NCBI GenBank assembly: GCA_038230695.1
Contig: JBBRMT010000263.1
Location: 1 to 6,358 of the forward strand
Source: QHBQ01 sp038230695
Lineage (GTDB): Bacteria; Chloroflexota; Chloroflexia; QHBQ01
Direction: 5' to 3'
Length of the DNA: 6,358 bases
Positions 5,492-6,358 of this stretch are shown here, piece after piece. Position numbers and translations under genes: made by a program. The stretch's first letter is position 1. Each line of letters starts with the position of its first letter. A model generated the notes under the pieces. That model was not told where the DNA came from, made no database searches, and saw only the letters and a program-made list of their open reading frames with translations.

Positions 5492-6262
5492 TCATAGGAC
5501 AATGGGATTCTTACTCAGGTATTCTTCTAGCTTCAGGATAACCTCTACATACGTAATGAATTGTCCCATGTTAGCTAGAATAGCACCCTTGTTTAGATCG
5601 GGTGGTATCTGCGGATGTCCAATCTTATTTCTGCATCTGCGGTAAAAGTCAAAAAGATCGTCAATCTGTTGTATTAGCTCATTCGTCAGCATGGCATCAG
5701 TAGGTTTAGATTTGGAAGAAGAAAAAGAACTCTTGAACTCATCATAAGCTACAGAAATGAACCTTTTGCTAGTTCGTTTCTCAAAACTAGCCTTATTTGC
5801 TTCATCAGCTATTGCTTTGGTATAGGCAGCTATGAGATTCCAAATGGCCCTTTCTGAGGCGGTGCCAAGAAGAAAGGATCCACCAAGAAGGGCTTCCTGC
5901 TTTATACAGATTATTGCCTCCTCAATGTATTGGACAATAACAGCATCTGCTCCAATATCTATAAGCCTTTGTGGAAATGACTCTATCTCAAACGGCAGCG
6001 GTGTGCCAAGCACAACATCTGCACCTTCTAGAGCCTCCTTCATTTGTACGAGCGATTTCGAAAGAGGACTTTCTGTTCCTTGAACTAGAATCTTTCTGGT
6101 CAGGAAAACTTTGACAACACAGTTGTGCCTTCCATACTGTGCATCAAACCTTTTAGGCTTGCCGTTCGCTTGTGGTTCCTCCTTTTCATCAAAGGTAATG
6201 TGCTGGCGTTCTAGGAAAGCCCGTACTTGCTGGCATAGCTTCTCTTGGTGCTGTTCGCTCAA
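5492..6262 (-). CDS. HEPN-like protein with R-x4-H motif, function unknown
   Basis: The protein has about 256 residues from the TTG chosen here (263 from the TTG at 6283). Numbering below uses the longer frame. Residues about 12-70 contain a small alpha/beta segment with VVKVFLTRKILVQGTESPL, reminiscent of the TBP-like N-terminal domain of RNase HIII and RnlA-type proteins. The middle and C-terminal part is helical: LLGGSFLLGTASERAIWNLI, then RRCRNKIGHPQIPP with R218-x4-H223, the catalytic pattern of HEPN RNases. HEPN proteins are often RNA-cleaving toxins or anti-phage effectors. That role here is inference, and no partner gene can be identified. No signal peptide or membrane segment is evident. 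The gene is clearly AT-richer than the operon downstream (sampled lines near 37% GC against up to 68% in ileS), which suggests transfer. The start follows the GGAGG site at 6269-6273. Confidence 0.75.
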   Translation of the reverse strand: MSEQHQEKLCQQVRAFLERQHITFDEKEEPQANGKPKRFDAQYGRHNCVVKVFLTRKILVQGTESPLSKSLVQMKEALEGADVVLGTPLPFEIESFPQRLIDIGADAVIVQYIEEAIICIKQEALLGGSFLLGTASERAIWNLIAAYTKAIADEANKASFEKRTSKRFISVAYDEFKSSFSSSKSKPTDAMLTNELIQQIDDLFDFYRRCRNKIGHPQIPPDLNKGAILANMGQFITYVEVILKLEEYLSKNPIVL

Positions 6263-6268
6263 CTTCCG

Positions 6269-6273
6269 CCTCC
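6269..6273 (-). promoter_or_regulatory. Shine-Dalgarno that decides a TTG start
   Basis: GGAGG lies 6 nt upstream of the TTG at 6262, while the TTG at 6283 has no purine-rich site before it. No in-frame ATG occurs until residue 81 of the long frame, and a TAG closes the frame upstream at 6301-6299. The HEPN-like gene therefore most likely starts at the second TTG. Confidence 0.6.
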
Positions 6274-6298
6274 ATGTGGACAAGTATTGCGTGTTAAA

Positions 6299-6358
6299 CT
6301 AGCCGTCATGTTCCGCCCCAACAAACCAACTGCCGTGCTTCTCACCCGGCGGCTCCTG
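6299..6358 (-). CDS. Possible 3' end of an upstream gene (19 codons, partial)
   Basis: The minus strand from the window edge reads 19 open codons ending EKHGSWFVGAEHDG and TAG at 6301-6299. The composition is GC-rich and the residues look protein-like, but the stretch is too short to identify. It would end 36 nt before the HEPN-like start, so the two could form an operon. The opposite strand offers an equally short frame, ATG at 6308 reading MFRPNKPTAVLLTRRLL to the edge, without a Shine-Dalgarno. Only one of the two is likely real, and I cannot decide firmly. Confidence 0.3.
   Translation of the reverse strand, partial: QEPPGEKHGSWFVGAEHDG

Noticed and set aside
6308..6358. ATG-started plus-strand frame running to the right edge (MFRPNKPTAVLLTRRLL)
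   Set aside because: Only 17 codons are visible, there is no Shine-Dalgarno, and the minus strand is also open here. It could be real, but it cannot be supported from this window.

Overview
The window comes from a GC-rich bacterium. The form of its isoleucyl-tRNA synthetase, the T-box-controlled operon and the degenerate heptamer repeats between genes suggest a Chloroflexota (Chloroflexia-like) lineage. This is inferred from family resemblance only, and no marker in the window proves it. Every gene I can support lies on the minus strand, so the story reads from right to left.

Right part (about 5492-6358). A few codons at the edge may be the 3' end of an upstream gene. Next comes an AT-richer gene for a roughly 256-residue protein with an R-x4-H (HEPN-type) motif near its C-terminus. 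Its base composition differs clearly from everything downstream, so it looks acquired.

Middle part (about 5087-5460). A sigma70-type promoter with perfect consensus hexamers (TTGACA, 18-nt spacer, TATAAT) drives a complete T-box riboswitch. Stem I carries the candidate specifier codon ATC (Ile). Stem II, a stem III-like hairpin, an antiterminator with a TGGTACC bulge and an overlapping intrinsic terminator with a T-run follow. The specifier and the bulge base both fit tRNA-Ile.

Operon (5086 to 1). Downstream of the riboswitch lie two tandem paralogous genes of unusual architecture, a cupin-like domain fused to an RNase H-like (RVT_3-type) domain, and then ileS, which runs off the left edge. 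The first paralog (328 aa) has lost all of the recognisable RNase H catalytic acids. The second (291 aa) keeps three of the four. Uncharged tRNA-Ile should therefore induce two uncharacterised RNase H-fold proteins together with the synthetase. This pairing is the most interesting point in the window.

The IleRS carries a swapped class I signature (G-V-H-H instead of H-I-G-H), the form known from IleRS2 enzymes with very high mupirocin resistance. The gaps between operon genes hold two degenerate heptamer tandem arrays and several palindromes, two of which sit directly beside ribosome binding sites.
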